From Clitopilus passeckerianus (taxonomy: Eukaryota > Basidiomycota > Agaricomycetes > Agaricales > Entolomataceae), in assembly GCA_944990035.1 (NCBI GenBank), contig CALYLX010000026.1:124001-188000 (forward strand): a stretch of 64,000 bases of DNA. The letters run 5' to 3'. Shown piece by piece: positions 11,458 through 23,551 of this stretch (position 1 is the first letter of the stretch; each line of letters opens with the position of its first letter). Under the pieces are notes generated by a model. That model searched no databases and was not told where the DNA came from. It saw only the letters and a program-made list of their open reading frames with translations. A program made the position numbers and the translations under genes.

Positions 11458-12938
11458 ATGGCTCAAAGCTATATAGGGTGCGTATTGAAGCTTGAAGCTG
11501 TCGAAAACCGCGCTGATTGCTTTGCAGAAAGCCGATTTCTCTCATTTCTCATTCTGATGTAAGGTATCGTGGTATACTTGCGGGTATCGACCCAGCAGCA
11601 TCCACAATCCAATTGTCAAATGGTTAGCAAAACGAGCAAATGAGTGACCAACATGACACTCATCTTTCTTCTAGTGTACTCTATGGGAACCGAATCGCGT
11701 CGGTGAGTGGCGTTTTCGAACAGCAATCAAGAAAGAAACGTGCCTCGAGGCGCGTTCTTGTCTTCACATTGCTCGTCTTCTCCGATCCTTTAAACCTTTT
11801 ACTGACTCTTACTTGCTTATAGACCACCCGAACAGTATATCCCTCCTGTTCAAGAACCCTACCAGTACATCATCTTCCGTGCCTCGGAGGTCAAAGACCT
11901 CTCGGTCGATGAACAGGTGGCTGCTCCTCCACAACGCAGAAGCGTTCATGACGATCCTGCCGTTCTCGGAGTATGTTTTCCCTTCCCACTCTGTGTCACA
12001 TGCACACTAATGATACCCCTTTGTCATTGTAGGCCTCAGCTCCAGTCCCGCAGGCAGCAGCAGCTCCGTTCCCTGCCCAAGGCCAAGTCCCTCCCCAGCA
12101 GGTTCCCCCGCAACAGCAACCACCCGCAGGACCCCAAGGCTACGCAGCCGCTGCAGGTGCCAATGCTCAGCCCCAGCAGCAACAAGGCACCCAGCCCCCG
12201 CGTCACCAAAACCGGCGCAACAACCAGCAGCCAGGCAACTCCGTCCACAACGCAGCTGCGTCAATGGAGACTGTCGAACGCGCCATGAGCGACTTGCGCG
12301 TGGCCAACAACGGTCAAGCCAACGGCGGTGCTCCTCACCGAGGTGGTAGGCGCGGAGGTGCACCTGGAGGCGGACGTGGTGGTGCCGCAGCTCAAGGTCC
12401 TATCAAAGTCCCCACCACGGATTTCGACTTCGAGAGTAGCAACGCAAAATTCGACAAGGCTTCTTTGAACCCTGCCCGGTCCTCCAGCGCTGCGGGACAA
12501 AAGGATGGTGCTGATTCGGCTTCGGAGACTGCTGGTGAAAATGTTGGAGAGCAGAATGGTGTTGTTAATGGAGAGAAGAAGGAGGGGGCTGAGGATGTTA
12601 AGGCTGCGTATAACCCGACCACGTCGTTCTTTGACTCCCTGTCTTCGTCCACGGGACCTGCAAGTGGAGGTATCGGGAACCATGTTGGTGGTGGAATCGG
12701 TGCAGGAAGAGGACGAAGGGGTGGACGTGGGGGTGGAAGGAACAGGAGGGAGGAGGAAAGGGAGAAGAATGTTGCTACATTTGGAGAGCCGGGTGGTGTT
12801 GGGCTCATGGGTCCTAATGCGTATGTTGGCGGGTGGGGCAGGCGAGGTGGTGGACGAAGGGGCGGTGGAAGGGGTGGACACGGAGGTGGACATGGCCAGG
12901 CTCAGGCTCAGGTGCCTGCTGGTGTGGCGAGGGGATGA
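11458..12938 (+). CDS. SCD6: Scd6/LSM14 family mRNA decapping and translation regulator
   Basis: Exons at 11458-11477, 11528-11622, 11675-11702, 11823-11970 and 12033-12938 give about 398 residues. Residues 1-80 form the divergent LSm14 domain (MAQSYIG, ISLISHSDVRYRGILAGID, VYSMGTE, YIIFRASEVKDL). The FDF motif DFDFESSNAKFDK lies at about 227-239, the FFD box YNPTTSFFDS at 290-299, and a TFG box (VATFGEPGG) follows. RGG repeats occupy two regions. This is the full architecture of Scd6/LSM14 proteins, which bind eIF4G and Dhh1 and act in P bodies in translational repression and decapping. The first coding exon is only 20 bases. The start is fixed by the conserved MAQ-x-x-IG beginning. Confidence 0.93.
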
Positions 12939-13327
12939 GAGAAGGGCCTCCACCCATTTTGTGCACAGTTCAGGTTCCCATACGATTAGTTCTGCAGGGA
13001 GAGTAGTAGTTCCGTGATTTGTCCGTCCCGTGTACCCAGTTATTAAACTTTGAATCCTAAACATCCACCATGCTCCAGCAATTTCAGTATTCAGACAAGT
13101 TGAGCGGGTCGACGTTATTACATTAAACGTAAGGTTACAGCTATTAGAACATTAGCCGAATTAGTAGGTATCCAGACACGGTATATGGTCGTGAAAGGTC
13201 ATGAAGCCGTCTAGCAGAAATCCAAGGAATAGTGCGAGGATATATACAGATGTGTAGTGAGAGAGAAAGCAAGAGAACAAGAAAGCACGAGAATTATATG
13301 AATATAGGTCTACAGAAAGCAGTGCAA
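12939..13327. other. convergent intergenic region
   Basis: It holds the 3' ends of SCD6 and of the minus-strand gene ending at 13328. Nothing else is supported. Confidence 0.4.
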
Positions 13328-14572
13328 TTAAAATTCGATGTAGCGTGGTACAGATGGATCACAGGGTACACAAGGGAGATCGCATTTATGGACTCTGCAT
13401 GATGTCGTTAGACTCGTGTACTCCATGAACATCAAGAGAGATGGGCTTACTGACAGAGCCCAGCTCCATCTTCTCTCATTCCAATAATTTTGGCCCTCCT
13501 TTGAGGACACCGAGGGGCGGGTGCGAGGGCGGTAACCCATATCTCACGGCCCTCGTCATCGACGGCGACCAATTTTTGCTCGTTCACCGTGTGTGCAGCT
13601 GCAAGTACATGTGTAGGTGCGGCTGCAGCGACCGGTTCTGAGTCGGAGTGAGCTTCGACCAGGCGTTGAAGCAGAACGTGGGCGGGGATGCAGCATGAGG
13701 AGGGGTAAGATATCTCCAGAGGCGTTTGAGGGCCTGAAGCATCCGAATCCGAGGCCGAGTAGTACGTTGACGAGTCCGGGTCCATTTCGTTGTCAGAGTC
13801 ATAGGTTAGATGGGAGAAGGCCCAGTCATAGTTAGTGAGGTCTTGTGACTTTTCCTCTTCTTCTTCAAGGAGATCGTCCTGGTTTTGTACAATTTTTCGG
13901 CTGATTTGCTATGAGAGGATTGGATGAGGAAGGCGTAAAGATCAAGGAGGGGAAGAAACATACCTGCACGATGTCCTCCGGGGACGGTGTCACCAATCGC
14001 TTTTCTGCAATGAGCTCATCCGTCGGGGAATACTCTCCCAGCAGAGTGGCAGCGTCGTGGTCGTTGTAGTGATCATGGTCGTCCTCCTCTACATCGTCCA
14101 AGACGAGGAATGATTTTCTTGAGAAGAGACGTCTCGGTGTCCAGCGAGAGTGTGTCTTGTCTCCTGTATGAAGGTGCAGGAAGGAGTCCAGGCCGTGGGT
14201 TCTAGGCATGTGCATCGCACCGGGGCGGCGAAGGCCAAGGCTGGGGACGACGGTGCCAGAACAGCTAGAAGTAGTAGGCGATCTCAGCTGCGGAGGAGCT
14301 GTTATAAGGCCAGCAGCGTCTGCGACCGCAGTGGTATGTTGGTTGGCGAGACGTGGCCGGATGGGGTCCTTCGAGGTTGGGACGAGACCTTGATGGACTT
14401 GGGTCGAATATAGACACATGGTACCCCGTCGGGAGTTGATGTGGGTATCCGGGAATTCACCATCTGTCGGATTTGACGGGGACTTGCTGGTGGACTGTTG
14501 GTCACTTCCACTAGACGGAACACGGGTTGCTAGTCTAATAGCGGACAGAAGTGTGGCGAACATGGGTGCCAA
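13328..14572 (-). CDS. hypothetical acidic protein, three exons
   Basis: Exons 14572-13964, 13908-13451 and 13394-13328 join in frame to about 377 residues. The last intron has a clear CTAAC branch site (AGTCTAACGACATC) and an ATGCAG acceptor. Reading through instead ends at a TAA immediately after the donor, so splicing is preferred. The N-terminus is hydrophobic for about 17 residues (MAPMFATLLSAIRLATR) and might be a targeting signal. The middle is polar with an acidic His/Asp stretch (DDVEEDDHDHYNDHD). The spliced C-terminus ends in a small Cys-rich tail (HKCDLPCVPCDPS). The family is not recognised. Confidence 0.6.
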
Positions 14573-15747
14573 TGCTTGTTTGACCCGTTGCAGCGCCTGG
14601 ACTTAAAGCACAGAGCATAAGGTCAAAGCGTATGCTTCATGACGACGGTCCATTGTTCGCCAAAGCGTTCTCGGGCCACGTAGGCCAAGTAATGCTGAGC
14701 CACAATACGACGATTATCAAGAGCAGAGCTATTAATCAAGGTCAAAGCATAGGTCAAGTTTGAATGGCCGGCGGCTCTGACTGTGTTCTCATTTCTGAAG
14801 ACAGAGTTCGGACCGATATCCTACCTCCATCTGGACCGAGGCAAATCGCTGTTAGAGTACTTAGTACCCCGGAGGTTGAGCCTTCTGCGTATCGGATTGT
14901 TTCAGGGTCACAGGAGACTATGCTGCATATGCGTAGCCTCATGATTGACGTAGAAAGTTTGTGCGTCATTGGTCCGGCAGCCGGACAATACATATGAGCT
15001 TCGTGGCTCTAAAGATGGCCGTTCGCATGCAATAGCAAAGATGATAACTCTAATGCACACGAGGCTGGTGTGCCCGACAATGGCGAGCAGAATAGGCCCG
15101 AGAAGGAAGAAGCTCGGAGGCCGATGCAGAAGAATGGTGGTGGTTGGGTCCCAAAAAGTTCGCTTGCCGATGTTTGTTCGTCAACTGGCCACCTTGAACC
15201 TTCCGCTTGTTTGCTCTTACCATCATCACTCTGAAGCTCATGCGGGTTCAAACAGCGGCCACGATTGCTACATTCTCTGCAGTATGATATTTTGTGTCGA
15301 TCGATATGTCATTTTGCATGTCGCCTGTACCCGAAGGGCTCTCTCTAACTGCGATCAAACCTTGAAAATCATCACCACACAATCTCCGAGCTTTCAGATG
15401 TTCAGATGAGCATAAGCAAACGTCCTGGGGTGGTGAACAGCTTAACAGCCTCTCGTCCAACAGTCTTGGACTCTTGGACTTTGATAGAGAGGTCGTCTGA
15501 CCTCGTAGCATGATAGGGCCTAAGGGCACCGGCGTCTAACACAGCATTAGCCTGATCACGAACGTGCACACACGCCGATTTGGCAATCTCACGCACGTTC
15601 TTCGTGAACAACGATCTCTGTTATCTCTTGGGGGTTCTTTCTGACTCTACTGTATTGAGCCCACATACTCGCAGCTTCGACGTATCTTTGACGACCGATC
15701 CTTGCAACTTGGTTCTCTAAGTCAGTTAATTTTGGATCTAATTCCCA
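14573..15747. other. divergent intergenic region, about 1.2 kb
   Basis: It lies between the minus-strand gene and the G-domain gene at 15748 and presumably contains both promoters. No gene or element is recognised. Confidence 0.4.
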
Positions 15748-18700
15748 ATGGAGCCTGCACGCCGCCAGCCCACGAGAATGTCCACGAGCACCAGCAGCAG
15801 TGGCAATTCGTCGTATAATCCGGTTCATAGCCCTCGTGATATTCGAGACAAGGTTCATCGCTTCCGCGTTCTGATCATAGGTCGCGCCAACGCCGGGAAG
15901 ACGACTATCTTGAAGAAACTCTGTAACGAAACTGAGGACCCTGCTATCTATGACGCTACAGGGTACCCTGTATGACTCTGCATTTCGTTTCCCTACACGG
16001 TTTGCTAAGATATTTCAAGGTTAACCTCGCTGCTCTTGACCCTTCCGACGAGGTCAGCTCCTCATAACCCTATATTTTGCTGGGGCCATCTCATAACCCA
16101 CCTTGTGTACAGCGCGGTCTTCACGATATCAACTATGCAATGATATTCCGAAGCAACCCAGGATTTGTGTTTCATGACTCCCGTGGCTTTGAGGCAGGCG
16201 CCAACGACGAGCTTAAGAAGGTTCAAGCGTTCCTCGACAGACGCAACCGTACTACCAATCTCCAAGATCGTGTTCACGCCATCTGGTACGGTCGTTCTTT
16301 GACTCAAGTGAAAAGTGCAGTCGACCTCATTTACCTGCTTGTAGGTATTGTATCCCTCTCGACGACGCTCGTCCCATCCAGAAGCCCGAAATCGAGTTCT
16401 TTGAGAAATGTGGAACTGGCGATAGTAGGTATTCCCTGCGCCCTCTTTATATCCGCTCATTGGGTCCCCAAAGTTCCTGTCATCGCCGTTTTCACCAAAC
16501 TTGACTCCTTGGACGACAAGGCATTCGGTCGCATTCTAGATGATAATGACGACGTTGACCAGAATACGGCACTCAAGATGGTACCCGAATACTCGCAGCG
16601 TCTCTTTGACGAACTTCGTCCGAAGCTTCGAATCTTCAGGGCTACGTATCCGCCACGTTCTCATATTGGTCTCCGTGGTAAAGACTCATTTTTCGGATAC
16701 ATTAAGGCTCTCTGACTCAAGCTTTCCTGTAGCCATGCATTTGCCGGAGGCAAACTGCCTTGCTCTCTTGGAACATACGGGAATAGCTCTTGATGACGAA
16801 ACCTTACATCTGATGTTTGTTTCTGTGCAGAGATCTATCTTGAGCCAATGCACCCGATTTGCATTTGAGTAAGTTGGGCAGTATATACATGATGACCCGA
16901 TCTAATGCATGCTTGCAGGAGATTACTGACACATACGCGTAATTTTGACAAGAATAGACATTTGACAGTGAAAGAGGCACAGACCATGATTTTTTGGTAT
17001 TACCCACAGCTTATTGTGAGTATTTCTGCCCTCCTGTTGAAGCGTTTGCGTTAACGAGGGTCCATGCAGGAGGTATCTGTTTAGCCGAACTAGCTATGAC
17101 TGACTGGCCCTAATTCCACATGACAGGATGTGAGTATGTTTCGCCTGTCAGAATTGGGTGTGTCTGACACAGAGTTTTCTAGCTGGTGAGAATGCTCTTC
17201 GACATATAGGTTAATGCTAATCTATCTCAGATTGTGAGCACTTTTCTCCTTTCCAGAGCGACCATCCGTCAAATTTTAATGCATTTTCCAGGAGGTTACC
17301 CAGGTAGGTTATTGACTTCATACAACTCCAACAGGCTGCTAAATTACAGTCTCTAGATGGTAGAGTATTGGGTTTTCTTATTGCAACATAGACTCATTGC
17401 GAGGCGAAAGGACGAAAGTATAGAGCTCGAGGTGAGGTGATTAGCTTATGTGTTACCATGTGCTAACAATGGCTAGATGGTACCGTATTTTGCAATCGTG
17501 TTCGGAAGCAAGCACTGATGCTTGAATGTTCAACGACTTAATAGGAGGTAACGCTTCACATTTCTTCGTGATTAATCGACATACTAACCGCCAGGCCTAG
17601 GCAAAAGAACGGGTAAGTTTGCCTAATCACTCTCCGTCCACGGTCGTACTCTGAGCGCATACATCTTAGAAAGTGGGTAGTCCTTCAAATACGAGGAGGC
17701 GGTGATGTCTGACGTCTATTAGCTGGTATGGCTTATTTGATTGTGTCTCGAGACTCCCTCTCATTCATAGGCTTCAGCAAGTAAGGATTTCCCCTCGTAA
17801 AATCCACCGAATTGAACTAAATAGTTGTGGGTTCTACAGAGGGTTAGTCCGAATCGTGAAATTTTCATCTAAATAGGCTGAAGAGAATTGTTCGTAGCTG
17901 GTATGTGTTTTTCCCTACACCTAGCACGCTTCAGTCAGAACTAAACTACCTCTAGCGTGTAAGCGATCTCTGGGTGGAATAACGCACTAGCTGAGGCATA
18001 TTTTTAGAGGGTAAAGTAGTTATCTGTTACGCTTATACAGCTTACTCACCTGCCGTAGTTGGTGCGTAACACCTTTACGCTGGACAAAACGACCGTCTGA
18101 AGTCACCTATGATTGCTATAGATTGTACGAACAGTTTTACCTTCTCCGTCCATCCTGGTTTAACTCCTCGCATAATAGATGGTATGAGCTGTCCTTGCTT
18201 CATGGATCGACGTTCTTCTTATTGGTGTAGGATGTGAGTGTCGTCATACACCGTCTGGTGGTAGCAAATGAACTGACGACTCTCTGTGTGGCTTAGCATG
18301 TAAGTCACCACTGGTAGTGTTGTTCTCAATGGCATAACTTTGACTTTATATCAAGACAGCAAGTTCTATTCCTGCCAACTACATACTTATGCACCGGCTT
18401 ACATGCTTTTAGAGCGTAAGACCCCCGAACGCTTCGAAGCTTAGGCTCCTATATTGACCAGCAGCCCACTTAGGAGGTACGCGTGATAGTAACTTCACAG
18501 CACGAGAGTTACTTCTAGCTGTTCAGGGAGTAAGTCTTTTATCTAGTGAATACCTTGTTCGAAACTCATTATTTAAATATCGTGCTAGTGGGTAAGGTTA
18601 TTGTCCACTCAGATTTGACTGAAGCACTCAAGTAGAATACACAGAAGGTGAGTCAAAGCACCATAGGGCCTCAACTACGGGGATAACTCACCCACCCAGG

Positions 18701-19601
18701 ATGTGAGCCCCCCCTGATCTATCTTTGACCATATCTCACACATAAACTATCAAGCTTGTGAGCCCCTCCATCTCGGTCCCGCTGATTCGTTTTTTGCTGA
18801 TAACCATACCCAGAAAGTGAGTGGTTACCCGCGATACCATGGGCAAGTCTAATATGAACAGCCTGTAAGTCGCTGGAACGTGTTTAGTTATTACCGCTTA
18901 CGCCTTATTTTTAGTGGGTGAATAAACACGATATTCTTTCATTTTTATGGCTCAACTCTTCCAATAGCGGGTAAGTCGTTTACTCAGAGACCGTATAGAC
19001 ATTGAAGTTTGATGGTTTACTTGAAGGATCTAAGAATCGAGCGCCTACGTGAAGCGGAATCCGTTCAAGCCAGACTCGTTGTACTAGTAAGTTTCAGTCA
19101 AACATCGCATTTTGATGAAGCTGACTGACTATTTAAGGCGCATGGTGTATTCCGCTTGTCAGGAATCCAACTCGCAGAATTTGCAACAGGTGGGGCAACT
19201 TTACAGTTGTCCTCTCACACTCCAACTATTTGATTGTTCTAGCTCTTGGAATTATTGCAGACCATTCGTTCTTCATCAAGCAACGAGATCGATCGCTCGA
19301 TTTCAAGGACTCCATTGAGATTGCGATTCAAGATTTCTTGGATTCACCTCAATTCCGCGACTCCTCCCGGGCAATACATACCGTCTTTGACGAGCTTCAG
19401 TCTCAACGCCAGCCTTCGTCAAGCCTGTTCAAGATAGGACAAAAGTCGAAGGATGAGGCTGCCAAGGTGACAAGAGACCTCATACTTGCAATGGGGCAGA
19501 TCGTTCTTGACCATCGGATCGATACGACAGATGGGTACGCCATAGGGTCCTTGACCAAATCACGACTTACAACCCCACCTCATAGATGGCTACCAACGTG
19601 A
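15748..19601 (+). CDS. septin/AIG-like G-domain protein with an extreme micro-exon tract
   Basis: Seven normal exons (15748-15969, 16020-16052, 16113-16285, 16345-16424, 16474-16677, 16733-16868, 16919-17015) encode a G domain. They show a P-loop GRANAGKT at residues 45-52, a switch-II-like HDSRGFE at 106-112, HAIWYCIP near 140-147 and the base-specificity motif FTKLD at 176-180. A 63-residue segment follows from 33 tiny exons (17070-18970, separate entry), then exons 19027-19086, 19138-19189, 19243-19534 and 19586-19601. The total is 44 exons and about 517 residues. The family is common in mushroom genomes and usually annotated only as a G-domain P-loop NTPase. If read without the tract, translation stops at TAG 17082-17084. 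The C-terminal part is helical and has no clear membrane anchor. The gene is tail to tail with a paralogue. Confidence 0.8.
17016..19026 (+). other. micro-exon tract: 34 introns and 33 exons, 30 of them one codon long
   Basis: From the donor at 17016 to the acceptor ending at 19026 the sequence reads as introns of 45-65 bases with consensus donors (GTGAGT, GTAAGT, GTATGT and similar) and AG acceptors. Most have a CTAAC, CTGAC, CTAAA or TTAAC-like branch site. Between them lie single codons, two 12-base exons (17292-17303, 17601-17612) and one 75-base exon (17357-17431). All junctions are phase 0. The peptide is charged and helix-like (for example KLQRLRRLIMDHQSEG) and runs on into DLRIERLREAE of the next exon at 19027. 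A few boundaries have alternatives, such as GAG alone instead of the first 12-base exon, without changing the overall pattern. Seen in sequence; splicing itself is inferred. Confidence 0.75.
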
Positions 19602-19775
19602 AACCCGACACGGTGCTCTTGCGAAGCTATCACTTCACCATAGCGTGTCATACTGGAATTATAGAACAATAAATAACTCGATAAGCTCTAGAAAGTAATG
19701 GTGGCCTTATATTAAGTGTGTATACAGTTCGCCAATAAAATACAGAACGTCCACAATGATTTCTCAATCTATAAA

Positions 19776-22627
19776 CTACCGTGCCATAGAAGCTGCCTCA
19801 AATATGGCGTGTGTATTGACCCCAGACTCTTCGCCTCGGCGGAGCCGTCGCCAGTCGTTGGTGGAATTCCTCGAGTCCCAATCTTCGTCTGCGTCCCACT
19901 CGTTGACACTTGAGCCATTGAGACTGCTTCGGTACGGAAGTACTTCCGCGGAATCGATGATATGCGCGTGAAGCAGTTCCTCGATTCGGCTTAGTGTTGT
20001 ATCTGGCCCCATATCGAGACGTAGTCCATCCCGAACGTGCTGCTCAATCTTGAAGAGCAGAGCCTGCTTTGCGTTTGATTCGGCATATGCCTGCACCGCT
20101 ATCTTGATAAGCCGACGGGTAACTGGCTTCCCGGGGCTACGGAGAGTTTGGAGCCAGAAGAGGTTCTGCAACACGAGACTGAGGTCGATGATATAAGTCA
20201 TCAGACGTTCCAGTACGAATGACCTGAATATTGCGAGTTAGCCTTCAATGTAAAAAATAGCAACGGGAACTTACGTATGCTGATACACGTCATTCACCCA
20301 CTTAGCAAATACGAGTGCGGCTGCGATTGGTACCACAATCGGCGCCGCTACGGTGGCAGCTGCAACACCCGAGAGAATGCCTGCTAGTCCAGCAACCATG
20401 GACACGCCTGCTGGTCTGTAATGCCATCAGTATGGCAGAAACTGCGCCAGGCAAAAAAATTGCAACTTACATGACTCGGTGGGCAGTTCGGACGATGACG
20501 GGGTTTTCCTCCTTATCGACCAGTTTTGAAATCAAACCCTTGAATTCACGACTAGACAGGAACTTCGAAAGGTCAGTGGCAATGTATGTCTAACGGAGCC
20601 TCCCCTGCGCACGTTATTTGGGTCATTGAGTCGCCAGACACCGATGATATCTGCATGAATCACGTCCACGCATTGAAGAAGTGGTCTTCCGTGGAAAGCA
20701 AGGCTACGTGCAAGGCGGGCCCAATATTCTAGAATAGCGAGAGGATTCATCACAAGTTGGGGAGAACCAGCGGAGTTAGCTTACTTCGTCTCCCAACGCT
20801 GCTCTCGGAGTCAAATGATGACCATCACAAGGTGAAGAGAGCAATGCTCACGCAATCGATGCCTTGATATTCAGTACTGGACTGACACGCTGTGCCATGG
20901 CGGACACGATTGAGGCGTCAGCGAAATAATCATTAACACAATCGTAAGTCATTTGGACAAGGTTTGCCAGATTCCTCTCGTGGTTGTCCTTCGCTGCGAA
21001 AAAAATCAGAATAAGACCTCATGAGGTCAAGAAATTAGCTCACAGGATACATAAATGTGGGATATCTTGTTCTGAGTCCTTTCCTCGAATGATTTGATCC
21101 ATCGCATGTGCAGTTGCCCTTGTGCATGGTCATCCACAAGAATGTCAATGTCTGCTTTGGCCATTCCCTCGAACACATTTGCGCCCATGTTTCGCCGTAT
21201 ATTGGTCAACAACTGGTCATACTTGGTGAATACAACGATGATGGGCACTAAGAGCTGCGTCAACGGTACGCATCAGTAGGATCTTGGAAGAACGGTACCT
21301 TTCCCAAGCTCCCCTCTCAGCTTGCGATCGAGGAACTCTTCCACCCCTTTCTCCAATAAGCGACCGCCGGTGACAGGTATAGCGATGCAGAGCCTGAAGT
21401 AAAGTATGATTAGGCTACTGAAAGGCTTGGTATACGGTCGGACGCTCTGGCTTACCAGATGGCGTGAAGGTTATCTCCTATCTGCTCCCTATTGCTTCGA
21501 CCAAGAATAAATTTCCGCACAATATCGACGTTCTCCACGTCGCCTTGCTCGAAGCCCATGCTATCGTGTAGGACAAAATGAGGGTTATCTTCAGAGAAAA
21601 TCTCATGATTGATGTCGGCATAGCCTGGCTCGTCCTCGGCTACAATCTGAGGGATTCAGTCAGCATAGGCAAGCAAAAACGCCCTTGGTGACATACAGCA
21701 TCATCCACCCCAAAAGTTTTATTGATCAGTAGGGATTTCCCGGCTCCTGTCTGCCTAGGTTTGCACAGTGGTTCCAGTCGAAAGCTTGCAGTATCCATAC
21801 CTTTCCCATAACTAGAATCCGGAATCTGGCGTAGATCCTTGAGTAACGAACAAAGGAGCTTATTGCTCAAACCAACTCACCGTGGGCAATGCTCTAGAAT
21901 TTCCTCCGTCGTGGGTTTCATTATAGACGGTGGGGACCCCTGCAATGTATCCTGGCGGTGCAGACTGTCAGGCACAGAGCGAACACTTGCTCTGGAGTCA
22001 AGGGGCTAGTGTTTCCCATGAGTTATACCCAGTTGCAAAATCTCCAGAGATACTCACAGGTGCAATGAGTGCTGGTTGCGAACCCTTGATATGAACGGTG
22101 AGGTCATGGAATGACCTCTTCCAAGCTGATAAGCCAGAGTCAACGACGAACTACAGGGATACGCCAATGTAAATCCCACCTAATTCATGTTTGCGTATGG
22201 CAGCCACCAGTTCATCAACAGAAACCTGTATCGGTTCTGTTATCCGTTTGGTCCCCATAAACTTGGACTGGGTCAGGTGGACATGGAGTGCGATATGTGA
22301 TCCAGGAGATAGGGGCCTAGCCATGTGGTTAGTTTATCGACCTCCTCCAGAGGTTACATTAACTTACCGAGGAGGATCTAGCTTAAGGCGAGCATTGAAG
22401 CACAAATTCCCGCTTCCTTCCTTGTCCCATTTTGCAGGAATAATATCGCCATCGACGAATAGTTCCGCAGCCTTGATACTTTTATTAGAGATGGAAGGTA
22501 GCTCAATTCGAATAGCTAATGTCGGGGTCAATTAAGGCGTAATTGGATTAATTGACGACATACAATTAATTTGTAGAGCATCTGCAGGCAGCGACAGAGG
22601 AGGTTGCAGAGGCGAGTCAGACGACAT
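19776..22627 (-). CDS. G-domain protein, paralogue of the neighbour, 16 exons
   Basis: Sixteen exons join in frame: 22627-22564, 22515-22368, 22316-22208, 22150-22058, 22005-21881, 21837-21801, 21750-21697, 21646-21456, 21393-21299, 21247-21044, 20993-20852, 20798-20785, 20728-20613, 20562-20471, 20415-20275 and 20223-19776. They give about 690 residues. An N-terminal domain of about 180 residues looks beta-rich (IRIELPSISNK, LHVHLTQSKF) and could be C2-like. The G domain follows: P-loop GKTGAGKS at 191-198, split by an intron, then HDSMGFE at 237-243, HAIW and FTKYD at 312-316. A long hydrophobic Ala/Val-rich stretch at about 496-531 may enter a membrane. A 14-base exon at 20798-20785 is the smallest here; the gene has no tract of single-codon exons. 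Confidence 0.82.
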
Positions 22628-23551
22628 GAATACAAGGAAATGGATGGCGCGTCCATGGCCAGCGAGAACACTTTAAGGACTCGAAGTAGCCAGTAATCCG
22701 ACGCACGTTGCTAACTCTGATCGTACCGCCGGAATAGATTCCACGTATCGAATAGCTGTGCCTTGATAAGTTCCCAATAATGAAATGTCGAAATCTAGTT
22801 CCGTCATATCTCCTTGAGCGAGCGCATGGTCATGACCCCGCTTTCACAGCAACTGCCAAGGCTGTGTGCCATCCATAAGCACTTTACACAACCCAAGCCA
22901 GCCCTTCATCCGCAGAGGCGGAGTAACAGACCACGCGCAAATACTCCAAATCCTGCTGTCTCAACACAAACCCAACCTGACAGAGATCGTTGATCCTGAG
23001 ATGATCACACGACCGTCTGATTCCGGGGACACTCGGTGTGACCCCAACGCTACGAGAGGCTGCGAGTCGGTCCCTTTGGCAAATGCAAATGCTCATAACA
23101 AGAACAATACCTGCGATTTTTCAAGGATGATGAATAGCTATGGGTAGCGCAAAGCCTTACCATGCACTGCCTTGTCAACTGCGTTCAGCAGGTGGGTTCA
23201 ACTTGAAGACCGCCAAGAGTCTATCTGTAGGAAAACTCGTGGTTTGATTGTTGCATAGAGCTGTATTTGTTTTCGTTCCGGCGCTGCCATATGAGTAAAC
23301 TGCGCTGTGTCAAGCGCAGACCGCTCAACTGAATCGAAGGTGGATGTGGCGTAAAGAAAACTTCGAACTGAGCCTGTCACCCTCTCGTCACCATCCCGTG
23401 ACACGAAGACCTCCAATTTTAGCCTAGCTCAAAAAACCATTGCACACGACCAGAATTTAGCTGAGAGGCACCGGAATTATCAGAAGCAGAAGCATGGGGC
23501 TCGTACGAGCCATATAATAGCAGATGGTAAAATATACAACAAACGGTCAAG
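22628..23551. other. intergenic, about 0.9 kb, no gene seen
   Basis: It lies between the start of the 16-exon G-domain gene and the 3' end of SF3B2. Short open frames only, none with recognisable content. Confidence 0.4.

Noticed and set aside
12261..13064. Long minus-strand open frame of 267 codons
   Set aside because: It lies antisense to the GC-rich RGG and FDF regions of SCD6 and has Ser/Thr/Arg composition expected of a shadow frame; no domain.
16077..16715. Unspliced 212-codon frame within the G-domain gene
   Set aside because: It reads through three introns; splicing them restores the conserved WYCIP and CGTGD segments, so the unspliced frame is not the real product.
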